Assembly: GCA_022925895.1 (NCBI GenBank)
Contig: JAKSYS010000821.1
Span: 1-21,806, forward strand
Reading direction: 5' to 3'
Source of the DNA: Fragilaria crotonensis
Lineage: Eukaryota > Bacillariophyta > Fragilariophyceae > Fragilariales > Fragilariaceae
DNA length: 21,806 bases
Positions 7,431 to 16,459 of the stretch are shown one piece after another (the stretch's first letter is position 1; every line of letters begins with the position of its first letter). The notes below the pieces were generated by a model. It did not search any database, had not been told where the DNA came from, and saw nothing but the letters and a program-made list of their open reading frames with translations. The position numbers and the translations under genes were made by a program.

Positions 7431-9310
7431 GCCAGCCGAAAATTTAATACAACAATGAGGAGGTCAAGCATAGCAACTGATTGCGTTCTCAAACGTGTGC
7501 TGCCGCATACTCACAATCTCGCTCGTACTTCAGTAGTTCTCAATATATCTTGATGCACAATGCACAATTCTTGCCAGGAGATACAGTCGTGGGTGCTCTA
7601 GGGTATGTTCGGCTGACCGTGGAGTGATTTATTGCTTCATGTTGTGGTGTTGTTTCCGGGCTTAATTCTTAAGCATGCCATTAGTAGCGATCAGAGTGAT
7701 GATAACTTGCGTTTCGAATGTGTTTTGTTCATCGCGTGTATGATCATTCCAAGTGCCAACCACCAACACCAGATGATGATTATGTTTCTTTCCCATTGTA
7801 TTTCATGCGGCAAACATGATTCCTTCATTCCTTGAACCATTTATGATTGCAAGCAGGATCAGAAAATCGAACGAGGAATCAAAAGATAGTATACCCTTTC
7901 CATGCACAAGAGGACAGCCCTACACACTGACATACCAACGCAGCAGTCATCGTAGGTGTAAAAAAGGAACCCTCCACACCACATGCCACCGCCGAAATGA
8001 TGTCATCTTGCACTTTTTGCTTTCTTTGGGCACGTTACTTTTTTCTTAAGTTCCAGAGCATGACCAAGGCCGGAATTCCTCTCATACCCAAAAACGACAA
8101 GAATCCATTGGTTGATTGTCGAGTCTCCAGGTGTTTTGACATTTGCATCTTGCCTATTAAACGGAAACGAGATGTGAACACATGAAGCGAATGCGAACAA
8201 ACGCGAACCAAGGTAAGAACTGAAAAAAAGCACGAAACCACTATCGGGACCGTGGTCACGGGTGTGTCTGTCGACTTCCAGTAGTAGCAGCTCAATATCC
8301 ACTATAATACATATCCCAGAGCTGCGTATAGCAATCTTTCTCATCAAGGGCGTGCACGTACCGTTGTATTATAACATATTCGTGTCAGTCTGTCACGCAT
8401 TTGAAAATGACAAGAGGAGCGACGAAAAAGACAAGAGACTTTGGAGAGCGCAAGGGACAAGGCGAATGTATATTGAAATATGCAAGATTTGCACAAGCGG
8501 AGAGACAGCACCATCAGGGACGCATATGACGGGGCCAACACGATCGACAGCCGATAGTCGATGGTAAACAGTGGTCACATGCATGAGGGACCCAACGACA
8601 GTGTTTGAGGCACAATCAGAAAGCACTCAATCGATGCAAGAGTAGACCCATCACTCATCACTCATCACTCATCACTCATCACATGAACACGATCAATCAC
8701 AGCAACACAACAATCCTCGGGAACTGTCTAGTAGCTCAAGATCATCATAAGAACCAACATGTAAAAAGGTGACGTGCCATGCGAGTCCACGGAGTACGAT
8801 GATCTGTCCGTCACCCGTGTTTTGTTGCTGCCGTAGGCTCTTGGTACAAGTACCCCAGTTATATGCATACCCACTCTCCGAGTACAGTATATGACATGGG
8901 ACACATTTCAAATTTCTTCACATTTGACATCCTACACGACAATGCTCAACGGGTTATCATCTCCGGCCGCCAACTGATGACGTTCAGCTGGGTCATTTGA
9001 GAGCAGGGCAACCGGCTGATTCAGGGATCTGGTCTCTGCTTCAACCGAGACGCAGTTTGCTGTTGTGGGGTTATAAATCTTACAGTGACTATTATTGAAT
9101 TTTTTGCTCGCCAACGTGTCTGCTATCTATTTTGACGCTTTGACGTTTGCGGAGAGAAGGCAAATGTAACTCATCTTTACAGTAGCGTGTAGATTATGGC
9201 TTTTCTTCAGAATTTTTTCCGAGGAGTTTTTGCCAAGTAAGTGGTTGTTTCTACGTGAGTTCTGGTACGTTTTCTACGCAACTTAGAGCACAACAAAGTC
9301 AAGTCAACGG
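7431..9310. other. Intergenic stretch, no gene recognised
   Basis: Short frames only, none with family resemblance. The stretch holds a small 7-bp microsatellite at 8649-8682. A short frame starting at ATG 9196 (MAFLQNFFRGVFA) runs into a good donor-like GTAAGT at 9237; no matching second exon could be fixed. The words ATGGCTTTTCTTC recur near 10057. Confidence 0.5.
8649..8682. repeat. Microsatellite (CATCACT)n
   Basis: Four perfect CATCACT units plus a partial fifth. No coding context. Confidence 0.9.
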
Positions 9311-9874
9311 ATGGCGCTACAGCCTTCCCCCGACCTCTCGTCTACAAGTATCAACACCAATATGCTTGAGAATGATTGTGGTGCAATTGGCATCAACGCG
9401 TATGGAGTGGTTGCAGCGTTTGAGGTATCATCAGATGTGCGACGTGATCGATTTTTTCCTCATGTAGAAACCGGTATTGTTTCTACGCTGTCTATCCCCC
9501 GAATTTTGCTTGATTCAACACCATCAGCGACGAAGGACCTCCGACCGATTGCTGGTATCCATTCCAGCACCGTGACCTATTTTACTGCTGACCGAAGTAC
9601 TGTGACGAAATCCGATATGACTATTGGGGTGACTCCACCCAGTTCCATGACCCAACACCTTTCCGCTACGCGCCCTTTGGCGTTTCAAATGACCGAACAC
9701 ACCGCTACCAAATTCCGAACGAAAGTTGGAGTGACCCGATCCTCCGAGTATACCGCTACGCACCATATGGTGGTGCTCTACATGCTACCGACGTACACTG
9801 CGACAACTAAACCTACGGCAACTAAGTTCAATGATCCAAGGTTTTTTCCCGCACTACAGTCACCCTCCCTATGA
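9311..9874 (+). CDS. Hypothetical Thr/Ser-rich protein over decayed repeats; doubtful
   Basis: A 187-codon frame with an ATG start and no known domain. Its C-terminal half shows weak internal repetition: STVTKSDMTIGVTPPSS, then HTATKFRTKVGVTRSS, then TATTKPTATKF, spaced roughly 30 codons apart. No signal peptide or membrane segment is seen. An overlapping frame without a start codon, 9592-9807, reads as a Tyr/Asp/Pro-rich repeat instead (FHDPTPFRYAPFG, then SDPILRVYRYAPYGG), and the next repeat continues in yet another frame after stops. So the DNA is repetitive, but which frame was ever translated is unclear. It may be a pseudogene of a Tyr/Pro-rich repeat protein, or a real Thr-rich protein. 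Nothing in the neighbourhood helps. Confidence 0.25.
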   Translation: MALQPSPDLSSTSINTNMLENDCGAIGINAYGVVAAFEVSSDVRRDRFFPHVETGIVSTLSIPRILLDSTPSATKDLRPIAGIHSSTVTYFTADRSTVTKSDMTIGVTPPSSMTQHLSATRPLAFQMTEHTATKFRTKVGVTRSSEYTATHHMVVLYMLPTYTATTKPTATKFNDPRFFPALQSPSL

Positions 9875-10681
9875 TACGACGACTCCATGCAGCATTATTT
9901 GGCACAATTTCAGTACGAAAGTACTGCAGTAACAGAAAACAATTATGGTGGCCTCTACTGTACCCCAGGGTAGCGGTCATCCGTGTGAGTCGAGTTCCGT
10001 CTTCGTCCGGAACAGCGGCAGCACGTAAAATAGATATTCGGTTTTTTTTTTTTTTTTATGGCTTTTCTTCGCACCTATCTTTGTCAACCCTCATACTACC
10101 GGTAGCGACTCATACCGTAGGTCAGCGTGATGAGATCCAATAGAATTCCCATTCCAGCACAAGCTATACGTGCATGTGCGTTCATCGCTACGAAAAACAA
10201 TGGAGTGACAGAAAAAGACCGTTCTCGAAAGCTATATCTGGCGTGGTCGCAACGCAATTCTACATGATGCCAGCATTTCAAGCAAAGCCATCCTTCATGC
10301 AGCGATGGACGCCGATATTTCGCAAATGTAATGTACAGTAATCATCAGTCTGAGCAATTTTACAAATTTACGTTCAAATCTCTCGCACAGACCGACTCAA
10401 ACAGGCACCACAAAAACGCCACAGATGGCTTCGCTTAGTTCGGCGCGCTACTTCCCATGAAAATGCTTCCGGCACCAGTCAGAAACTGATATCAACCAAC
10501 CTTCCTTATCGTCAGGAAAGCGTCCTCGAGCGCGATGTATCCCTCATCTACCATTCAGCTTCGGTCTACGTCATCGTTGCCTGTGGTCCCACACATACTA
10601 CACCAGTTATCGCTTCGATCTCAATTTCTCTCGTCTCCTGAGCCCTGTGTGGCAAAGCCCAGCAAATGTAGAGAACAGCAA
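9875..10681. other. Intergenic stretch, no gene recognised
   Basis: Frames shorter than about 100 codons, without resemblance to known families. A run of T lies at about 10041-10056. The right end is the downstream flank of the ankyrin gene, which ends at 10682 on the minus strand. Confidence 0.5.
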
Positions 10682-12394
10682 TCAAGCAGTGGAAAAGGCT
10701 AGCTTTACATACTCGATTGCGATGATCCATTCCGCTTGATTATTTTCAGCAACAATGGTCTTGTTTTCTGTCGTTACCTTGTAGTGCCATCCCGCATTGA
10801 GGGGGACAGGCACGTCTGGAGTTTCCAATCTTGCTTCATGGGTATTGACGGCATCGGTGCTCGCCTCATACTGCAACCCTCCACTGATGACGTAGATAGC
10901 AGTGACCGCTCCTTCGACACGTGCTAGACGCCAGCTGTAACCATCACTTTCGAAGGTGTCTTTCAAAGAATACTGCGATACGGCCCTCCTCGTGATTAGT
11001 GGGTCTGTGTCACCGAAGGAGAGGCTCCAATTTGTGTCATTTAACCCCTTCAACCCGGCCTCGGCAAGAAAGCGATCTCTCGGTGCGATGAATCTGTTGA
11101 ACCCCGCCTTGAAGGAAGAAAGATGCTCCTTGGTCAACGGAATGGAGTGTTGCTGTAAAACGTTTTCTGTGGCTTCATTGACAAAGTTTTGAAGTTTGGT
11201 CTTCATCTCGTCATTGCGCGCGCGAGTGATAAGAGTGTTCCGTTCATCCCCGGGTTTAACGAGAACAAGGGAATCGGGTGACCACCAGTTGAACCACCAC
11301 CACCATCCATTGATGCACCGTTGGAAGCACCAGTTGAACCACAAGTCAAACCACCCGTCAAAGAACCACCCGTCAATCCACTCGTCCAACCACTCGTCCA
11401 ACCGCCAGTCAAACCACCACATACTACTCTCCCTTGGCTTGATGTGGCCGCAGTCGATGATCTGCAACAGCTTGATAGCGGCCCACGGGCAAAGACAAGG
11501 AACACATACACCTTTTCCAATGACGCTTCGGACAGAATCCGCGAAGGATTTGTCTTCACTGCTAATAGGCCATGGTCCATGTACGCGGTGAATAGTGCAA
11601 CGCTCATTAAACTGGTAGGATGGTTCAGTGGGACGTTCCTTTTGATCCTCCAAGAGACGTGCAACGAAGTCGATCCCCTTAGTGCGAGTCACATCAAGAG
11701 TAGTTGATCGTTTCTTCTCTTTGACATTCACATCACCATCATTTTGCCGGAGAGGCGCGCTGAAGGTTTCCACCATGCCCTTGGAGCTTGCCGAGAGAGG
11801 GGCGGTCTGACCATCAAAATCCTTGACATTCACATTGACATCTTCTCGCTTTAAAATTTCAATGGCAACATCCGAAAGGCTGTTGCGGCTTGCCGAGAGA
11901 GGGGCGGTCTGACCATCAAAATCCTTGACATTCACATTGACATCTTCTCGCTTTAAAATTTCAATGGCAACATCCGAAAGGCTGTTGCGGCTTGCCGAGA
12001 GAGGGGCGGTCTGACCATCAAAATCCTTGACATTCACATTGACATCTTCTCGCTTTAAAATTTCAATGGCAACATCCGAAAGGCTATTGCGGCTAGCCCA
12101 GTATAGGGCTGACCGACCCTTAGTATCCTGGGCGTTCACATTGACGTCGTCTCGTTTCAAAATTTCAAGGGTAACATCCGAAAGGCTGTTGCGGCTTGCC
12201 CAGTAGAGAGCTGTCCGACCCTTAGTATCCTGGGCGTTCACGTTTGCCCCCTCGTCCAAGAGTTTACGAACCTTCACGACGTCGCCTTCTTCCGCACTTC
12301 GGATCATTTGGAGGGATGTCATGGATGCGACGCAAAGGAAAAACGCTGGAGTGGCGATGCACTTATGAGGAGTATTGGAAGTTATGCTAAGCAC
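10682..12394 (-). CDS. Ankyrin-repeat protein with Trp-rich linker and unknown C-terminal domain
   Basis: A 570-codon uninterrupted frame. Residues about 30-63 form the first ankyrin unit (AEEGDVVKVRKLLDEGANVN). Four more 34-residue units follow in the pattern RNSLSDVAIEILKREDVNVN, then a degenerate one ending in FVARLLEDQ. Ankyrin repeats bind partner proteins; the partner is unknown. A linker of 48 residues (11422-11279) holds 15 Trp. The C-terminal 190 residues look globular and rich in beta strands (YSWRLARVEGAVTAIYVISGG, EWIIAIEYVKLAF) but match no family I know. The start is uncertain: Met25 at 12322 (MTSLQMIRSAEEGD) begins just before the ankyrin fold and is the likelier start, whereas the longer form adds a mildly hydrophobic leader. 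There is no nearby partner gene. An intron covering the Trp-rich part is possible but has no clean acceptor. The ankyrin call is sure; the full model is less so. Confidence 0.75.
   Translation of the reverse strand: MLSITSNTPHKCIATPAFFLCVASMTSLQMIRSAEEGDVVKVRKLLDEGANVNAQDTKGRTALYWASRNSLSDVTLEILKRDDVNVNAQDTKGRSALYWASRNSLSDVAIEILKREDVNVNVKDFDGQTAPLSASRNSLSDVAIEILKREDVNVNVKDFDGQTAPLSASRNSLSDVAIEILKREDVNVNVKDFDGQTAPLSASSKGMVETFSAPLRQNDGDVNVKEKKRSTTLDVTRTKGIDFVARLLEDQKERPTEPSYQFNERCTIHRVHGPWPISSEDKSFADSVRSVIGKGVCVPCLCPWAAIKLLQIIDCGHIKPRESSMWWFDWRLDEWLDEWIDGWFFDGWFDLWFNWCFQRCINGWWWWFNWWSPDSLVLVKPGDERNTLITRARNDEMKTKLQNFVNEATENVLQQHSIPLTKEHLSSFKAGFNRFIAPRDRFLAEAGLKGLNDTNWSLSFGDTDPLITRRAVSQYSLKDTFESDGYSWRLARVEGAVTAIYVISGGLQYEASTDAVNTHEARLETPDVPVPLNAGWHYKVTTENKTIVAENNQAEWIIAIEYVKLAFSTA
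11279..11422 (-). repeat. Minisatellite-like stretch coding the Trp-rich linker
   Basis: Imperfect units of about 12 bp on the minus strand (GGTTGGACGAGT, GGTTTGACTGGC and variants) run through the ankyrin gene. In the gene frame they give WLDEWLDEW-like sequence. In the next minus frame they give Gly/Thr/Ser-rich sequence, and on the plus strand Pro/Val/Lys-rich sequence. Confidence 0.7.
11786..12091 (-). repeat. Three nearly identical 102-bp ankyrin-coding units
   Basis: Copies start at 11786, 11888 and 11990 with an exact 102-bp offset, that is 34 codons. Copies one and two are identical by eye, and the third differs at its far end (CTATTGCGG for CTGTTGCGG). The next units upstream in the gene are clearly more diverged, so this block expanded or was homogenised recently. 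Confidence 0.9.
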
Positions 12395-12940
12395 GCCACA
12401 ACCATCACCTCGTTGACTTTTGGCGACAACAGCTTGGTTCGGAAGAGAACGATCATCGAGGTTTTCTGGTGAAAGTCAAGTCCGATTTTTTTGTGATGTA
12501 TACATGGAGTACGATGATATATCATACATCATACATATGGACAATGGACATGTAAAGGATACTGTGATCGATTCGACAGTACAGTACAATTTTTTTGTTC
12601 TGACACCAATCGATGACGCAGCCTTCGGCGTTCTCTAAGCGATTACCCTTTTTAGTACATCTATATTTTTTGTTTTAGTTGTTTCCTTTGGTGTACCTAT
12701 CTTTCCTTTATTGAAAGTTGACGATGGCAGCTTTTACTTATTAGTTTATCAGACCCAAGACTCGTAAGAATGAACGCGATAATGAGGCAGGATGTGCTAG
12801 AGCATCACATTATATAACTTGTTCGGTCACGAAGACGCATGTTTCGTCGGAACTAATATGTCCTGATTTCGTCGGTCATGAGACGATGGCCGACTTGTTC
12901 GGTACAACTAACAATTCATGAGTCAAATGCTGAAACAACA
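12395..12940. other. Intergenic stretch upstream of the ankyrin gene
   Basis: No gene is supported; this side should hold the ankyrin promoter. The 11-bp word ACTTGTTCGGT occurs at 12817 and 12893, and TTTCGTCGG occurs twice between them, a small cluster of repeats without a known meaning. Confidence 0.45.
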
Positions 12941-13216
12941 TTACTCATCCACATGCAGGTAATGGACCTGTGATGGCCGATATCTTGATGGAAGTCGGCG
13001 GTATGACCGGCGAGAGGCCACGGAAGCAAGGGGATCAAATCCTTCAAAAATAAGAAACCGCAAATCCATCTCGGTCATTGAAACCATTCGATGCAACAAG
13101 TCCTCATCTGTAGGCAAAGGATAGGAGTTTTTTAATTCCGGAAGCAGACTCCTTGGATCATGCTGCATGGTGTAGGAGTGACGCTGCGACACCTCGTCCA
13201 CTTCACCACCTTCCAT
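12941..13216 (-). CDS. Hypothetical protein, 91 residues from the first Met
   Basis: The frame is open from 13327 down to its stop at 12941, 128 codons, with the first ATG at 13216. The part before the ATG also looks coding (SIRRVVAEKNPQARG, HKRRFKFVPVN), so this may be the last exon or a decayed remnant of a longer gene. After the Met the sequence is charged and polar with a basic Arg/Tyr-rich end (RRSYRRLPSRYRPSQVHY). There are no membrane segments and no known motif. I do not recognise the family. It shares the minus strand with the frames at 13716-14292, but no link between them can be shown. Confidence 0.35.
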   Translation of the reverse strand: MEGGEVDEVSQRHSYTMQHDPRSLLPELKNSYPLPTDEDLLHRMVSMTEMDLRFLIFEGFDPLASVASRRSYRRLPSRYRPSQVHYLHVDE

Positions 13217-13715
13217 GTTTACAGGAACAAATTTAAATCTTCTTTTGTGCCGATTTCCTCTTGCTTGTGGATTTTTCTCAGCAACAACTCTCCGGATGGA
13301 CTTGGTGCGGAATGGATTGACAAAAAGTCACTTCTGATTTTGAAACTTTCCAATGATTTTTTGTCGGTACGTATGCTAAGTGCATGTGTGATCATGTTTT
13401 CTTGTTGTGGGAGAAGGGTACCAGAGCAGCTTTTGCCTGACAAGAGTAATCAAATTATTCATAGTTAGGTACATCATTGAAAAAGAAGTGACTTGAGCCT
13501 GGGAAATGTATTGACAACTTCAGAGCTTGATAAGCTCAACCTTTCGTAAATTCAAAGCATTGCAACGCCATTGTCATGCAGGTGATCCTGAACGCACCTC
13601 TCGTCAAATAGCTTCCATTAAATACCCAAGATGCATTAAACTGAGCTTGTTTGCATTAAACCATGTACTATACACAAACTCCTACGTTACCGTGTATGAG
13701 TATTGTATGAAATGA

Positions 13716-14292
13716 CTAGGATGACCCGTTTAATGCAAATAGGGTATAGAGCCAATTCATTAGCTGGTGTAGTTGCAGGACTTCTATGGGGCTTATCATG
13801 AAGATTGGGTATGCAGTTATTATAGGCATACATAAACACTTGAGCAATGTTTGAACGTTGTCGAAATATGCATGATCGCGAACAAGGGATAAGTCCATCG
13901 ACATTACACTTGCATTACTGGCGGACATCCGCAAGTTTTCTCCGCTGGACATTCTGTCATCATGAATTGGTTTAACTGGGGGGAATCCCATAAATTGCTC
14001 CTCTGTTGGCAATGCTTTGCTTGATATTTGCGCAACAATGCAGGCATCAACAAGGTATTGGGAAATAGTTTTGCAAATTCTTTTGAAACCAAGCATCAGG
14101 CATGACAGGTACCGTCCTCCGTCTTCCATTTTCATTCACTTTGGAATCAACGAGACGGTCCGATACTCTGTTTTTAAACATCGTGTCGACAGTGATGTTT
14201 TGTAAGACAAGAACGGCACGCGACCGATTTGTATTTTGTGTTGTTTGAAATTTTATCGCTTGTGTGTAGATGGCCGGAAACTTGGCCCTCAT
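13716..14292 (-). CDS. Hypothetical protein in two overlapping frames (14292-14047 and 14135-13716)
   Basis: The first frame, 81 codons, starts at ATG 14292 and includes NENGRRRTVPVMPDAWFQKN before a stop at 14047. The second, 139 codons, overlaps it by 89 bp and continues with YLVDACIVAQISSKALPTEE and a mildly hydrophobic end. Their composition suggests one coding unit broken by a frameshift near 14060-14090, but this is a guess from reading both frames. The stretch ITVDTMF followed by RRRTVP faintly recalls piggyBac-type transposases; the match is too short to name it. No signal peptide is seen. Confidence 0.3.
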
Positions 14293-14743
14293 ACTTATGG
14301 AACAAAGATACTAGTAGTCTTTTGTTTGCCAAGTAATGTTTTGATTAGTAAGAGCAATATCTGAACAGAGTTTTCTATCATTAAGATTTAGATTGCATAA
14401 GCATTTTTGGTAGATACTGTTTGATCGTCCCCATCTGCTTTTACCGTGGGAGATACAAAGACCATACGGAACCCTGGTAGTATCTTCATTTTTCTGGTGA
14501 TTTGTGAGTTTAGAATGAAGGAGATTGTTGAACTTGTTGATCTGGGTGTACTAGGTAGGGTTGGTGGAGGTAGTAATCATCCGAGTCGTGTCGTATTGGT
14601 CTTTCATGGTGGTCACAACCAAGTGGAGAGCACTGATCTTGCTCAGGCTAGCGTGCACAAGTACTAGTCAGTGGACGAAAATGAAGGTGGATTGATGTCA
14701 TTCTCTCTTACCAACAAGTGTTTACTGATGGAGTTGGAAACGC

Positions 14744-15052
14744 TTGGCATGTATGGATGGATCTGTCCATTTGCTTGAATGTGCTCACCGTTTCGACGTT
14801 CTTATTCTTATTGTTGATAATGATGATTTCACTGTTGAAGCACATTTGCTTGAATGTGCTCACCGTTTCGACATTCTTATTCTTATTGTTGATAATGATC
14901 ATTTCACTGATGAAGCACATTATCCTTTTTCAAATCAAGGACCCTTCCACAACTTCAGGAGTAGCCTATGTAGGTATTTTGTCCCTTTGGTAAAATTCAA
15001 TGTTTCCGGACGAGGAGGCCCTTGCAAGTTCAAATTGTGTCTTGAAAGTTAG
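14744..15052 (+). CDS. Hypothetical protein fragment with a 25-residue duplication
   Basis: A frame of about 100 codons whose first codon is TTG, so the real start is unknown. It contains HLLECAHRFDVLILIVDND followed by a near copy, HLLECAHRFDILILIVDND, from a 75-bp tandem duplication, then a polar end (KFNVSGRGGPCKFKLCLES). The frame continuing upstream is poor, and a different upstream frame (VFTDGVGNAWHVWMD) reads better, hinting at a frameshift near 14760. A plus-strand frame at 14446-14667 may belong to the same decayed gene. No family is recognised. Confidence 0.3.
   Translation: MACMDGSVHLLECAHRFDVLILIVDNDDFTVEAHLLECAHRFDILILIVDNDHFTDEAHYPFSNQGPFHNFRSSLCRYFVPLVKFNVSGRGGPCKFKLCLES
14768..14917 (+). 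repeat. 75-bp tandem duplication
   Basis: Copies at 14768-14842 and 14843-14917 with about four substitutions. The length is a multiple of three, so the open frame is kept through both copies. Confidence 0.9.
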
Positions 15053-15793
15053 AAATAGTAGCGAATGAATGACTAGAGCAAAGGACAAGACACAAACTGG
15101 CTCACAATCTGAACAGAGTTGAAACAAAACAACACTACCCTAGCTAATTCCCACCGACACCCCTTTCTCTTCTGGCCCCCGATCCTGCACAGCATGGCGG
15201 GGTGCTGGACACCAGGTCGACCCCCTCAGCAATGCGATGGACCCCGACAGATGACGATGCCAGGGCCACCAACAAGAGATGCACTAGGAGAGAGGGACAA
15301 AACTATTAGGACCAGATTCCGAAGCCATCCATCACTTATATTGTAATTAGCAATCCCAGCAACAGCAGGAGACGACAGTATCTACTTGACGGAACACCAA
15401 ACGACAGTACGCGGTACAGTACGACTGCGCGTCCGTGCACCCGACTCCTTCGACTAAAGAAATTCGGACACGACTTGGACTTGGAAGTTATCTCGATCAC
15501 TTGAACCGGTGAATCTTGATCGCGCCGAGATCCTCGAGACATGCTTTATTATCCATACACTCCTCCATCTGAGAACACGTGCCATACCGTTGGCCGTTGA
15601 CCTCACTGCATAGCATTTTGAATCATGCGCTTCAAATCTGAAAACAACACAGAATGAAAAACACTTGACCGAAGAGGTTTTGATCGCGTCTCATTTAAGT
15701 CGCGTTGAGTGTTGAGCAGAGTCGGAGTGTACTCTGAGTATACACACTGTACAATTGAAAAAGAAACAAATAACATTTGATCATCGAAACATC
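15053..15793. other. Intergenic stretch upstream of the LURP-one-related gene
   Basis: No gene is supported; the frames at 15119-15346 (plus) and 15542-15336 (minus) look random. The last 200 bp should contain the promoter and 5' UTR of the downstream gene; no convincing core element can be named. Confidence 0.45.
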
Positions 15794-16459
15794 ATGGGTT
15801 GCACCGAATCCCTTCCTGATCCAGAAGCGTTCCGCGTTGTGCATGCACCTGATCGTAAATTCAGCCCGATTGGAGTGAGTGCCCACGCTGGTCCATCCAC
15901 AGTGCCCTTGGCACTTCTTGTCAAGGAGAAATTGTTTTCTTGGTCAGGTAACGATTTCAAAATCAAGCACTACCCGTCGCAAGAACTCTTTGGTAACGGA
16001 GTGCAAATTCAGGGAAAGACGTGGGCGGTTCGAGACGCCATGGCGTTACTCGATGGTAATGGCAATGTCATCGCGGTTTGCATGCGAAAGTTTGAATTTA
16101 TGGGCGAAACCTTCAAGATCTATACGCCATCTCCAGCATTGCCAGGTCAGTTTCCATCGCAACAGAAACACTTTGGAAAAAGCCTTTACACGTACTGTCA
16201 AGTCAAGCGTTCGCCCATGTCCTATCAACAGGAAGTGTACATGGAGGGTGAAAACTCAGCAGCGTACGTGATTAGCCGTTCCGGTGGCCTCTGGCCCAAG
16301 ACTCGGACAGTGCGAAAGAATGGCAAGGTTGCAGCACTAATGCAGGGAGGTACATGGGAAAGTGGTTTTAATTCCTACAAGATCACTATCAATCCCGGTA
16401 TCGACCCATGTTTGATTGTATGCTTTTGCGCCGTGTGTGATGCAATGGATGAAGATTGA
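15794..16459 (+). CDS. LURP-one-related (LOR / tubby-like fold) protein with N-terminal lipidation motif
   Basis: 221 residues, single exon. The ATG at 15794 is chosen over the longer open frame because it gives MGCTES, a classic Gly2 myristoylation context with a neighbouring Cys3 that could be palmitoylated. The LOR pattern follows: a beta-rich repeat including LLVKEKLFSWSGNDFKI, TWAVRDAMALLDGNGNVIAVCMRKF, then YVISRSGGLWPKTRTVRKNGKVAAL. It closes with the hydrophobic helix GIDPCLIVCFCAVCDAMDED that sits inside the barrel in this superfold. LOR proteins resemble phospholipid scramblases and Tubby C-terminal domains; plant LURP1 acts in defence, but most members have no known function. With its lipid anchor it probably sits on the inner face of a membrane. 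It is a full-length member by size and has no frame breaks. Confidence 0.8.
   Translation: MGCTESLPDPEAFRVVHAPDRKFSPIGVSAHAGPSTVPLALLVKEKLFSWSGNDFKIKHYPSQELFGNGVQIQGKTWAVRDAMALLDGNGNVIAVCMRKFEFMGETFKIYTPSPALPGQFPSQQKHFGKSLYTYCQVKRSPMSYQQEVYMEGENSAAYVISRSGGLWPKTRTVRKNGKVAALMQGGTWESGFNSYKITINPGIDPCLIVCFCAVCDAMDED

Noticed and set aside
9196-9286. Mini first exon (MAFLQNFFRGVFA) with a 50-bp intron
   Set aside because: The donor is good, but the only near acceptor joins to a frame that ends at 9467 and has no support.
11203-11707. Gly/Thr/Ser-rich minus frame and Pro/Val-rich plus frame over the Trp-rich linker
   Set aside because: Both come from the 12-bp DNA repeat; neither connects to the ankyrin or C-terminal parts, which share the Trp-rich frame.
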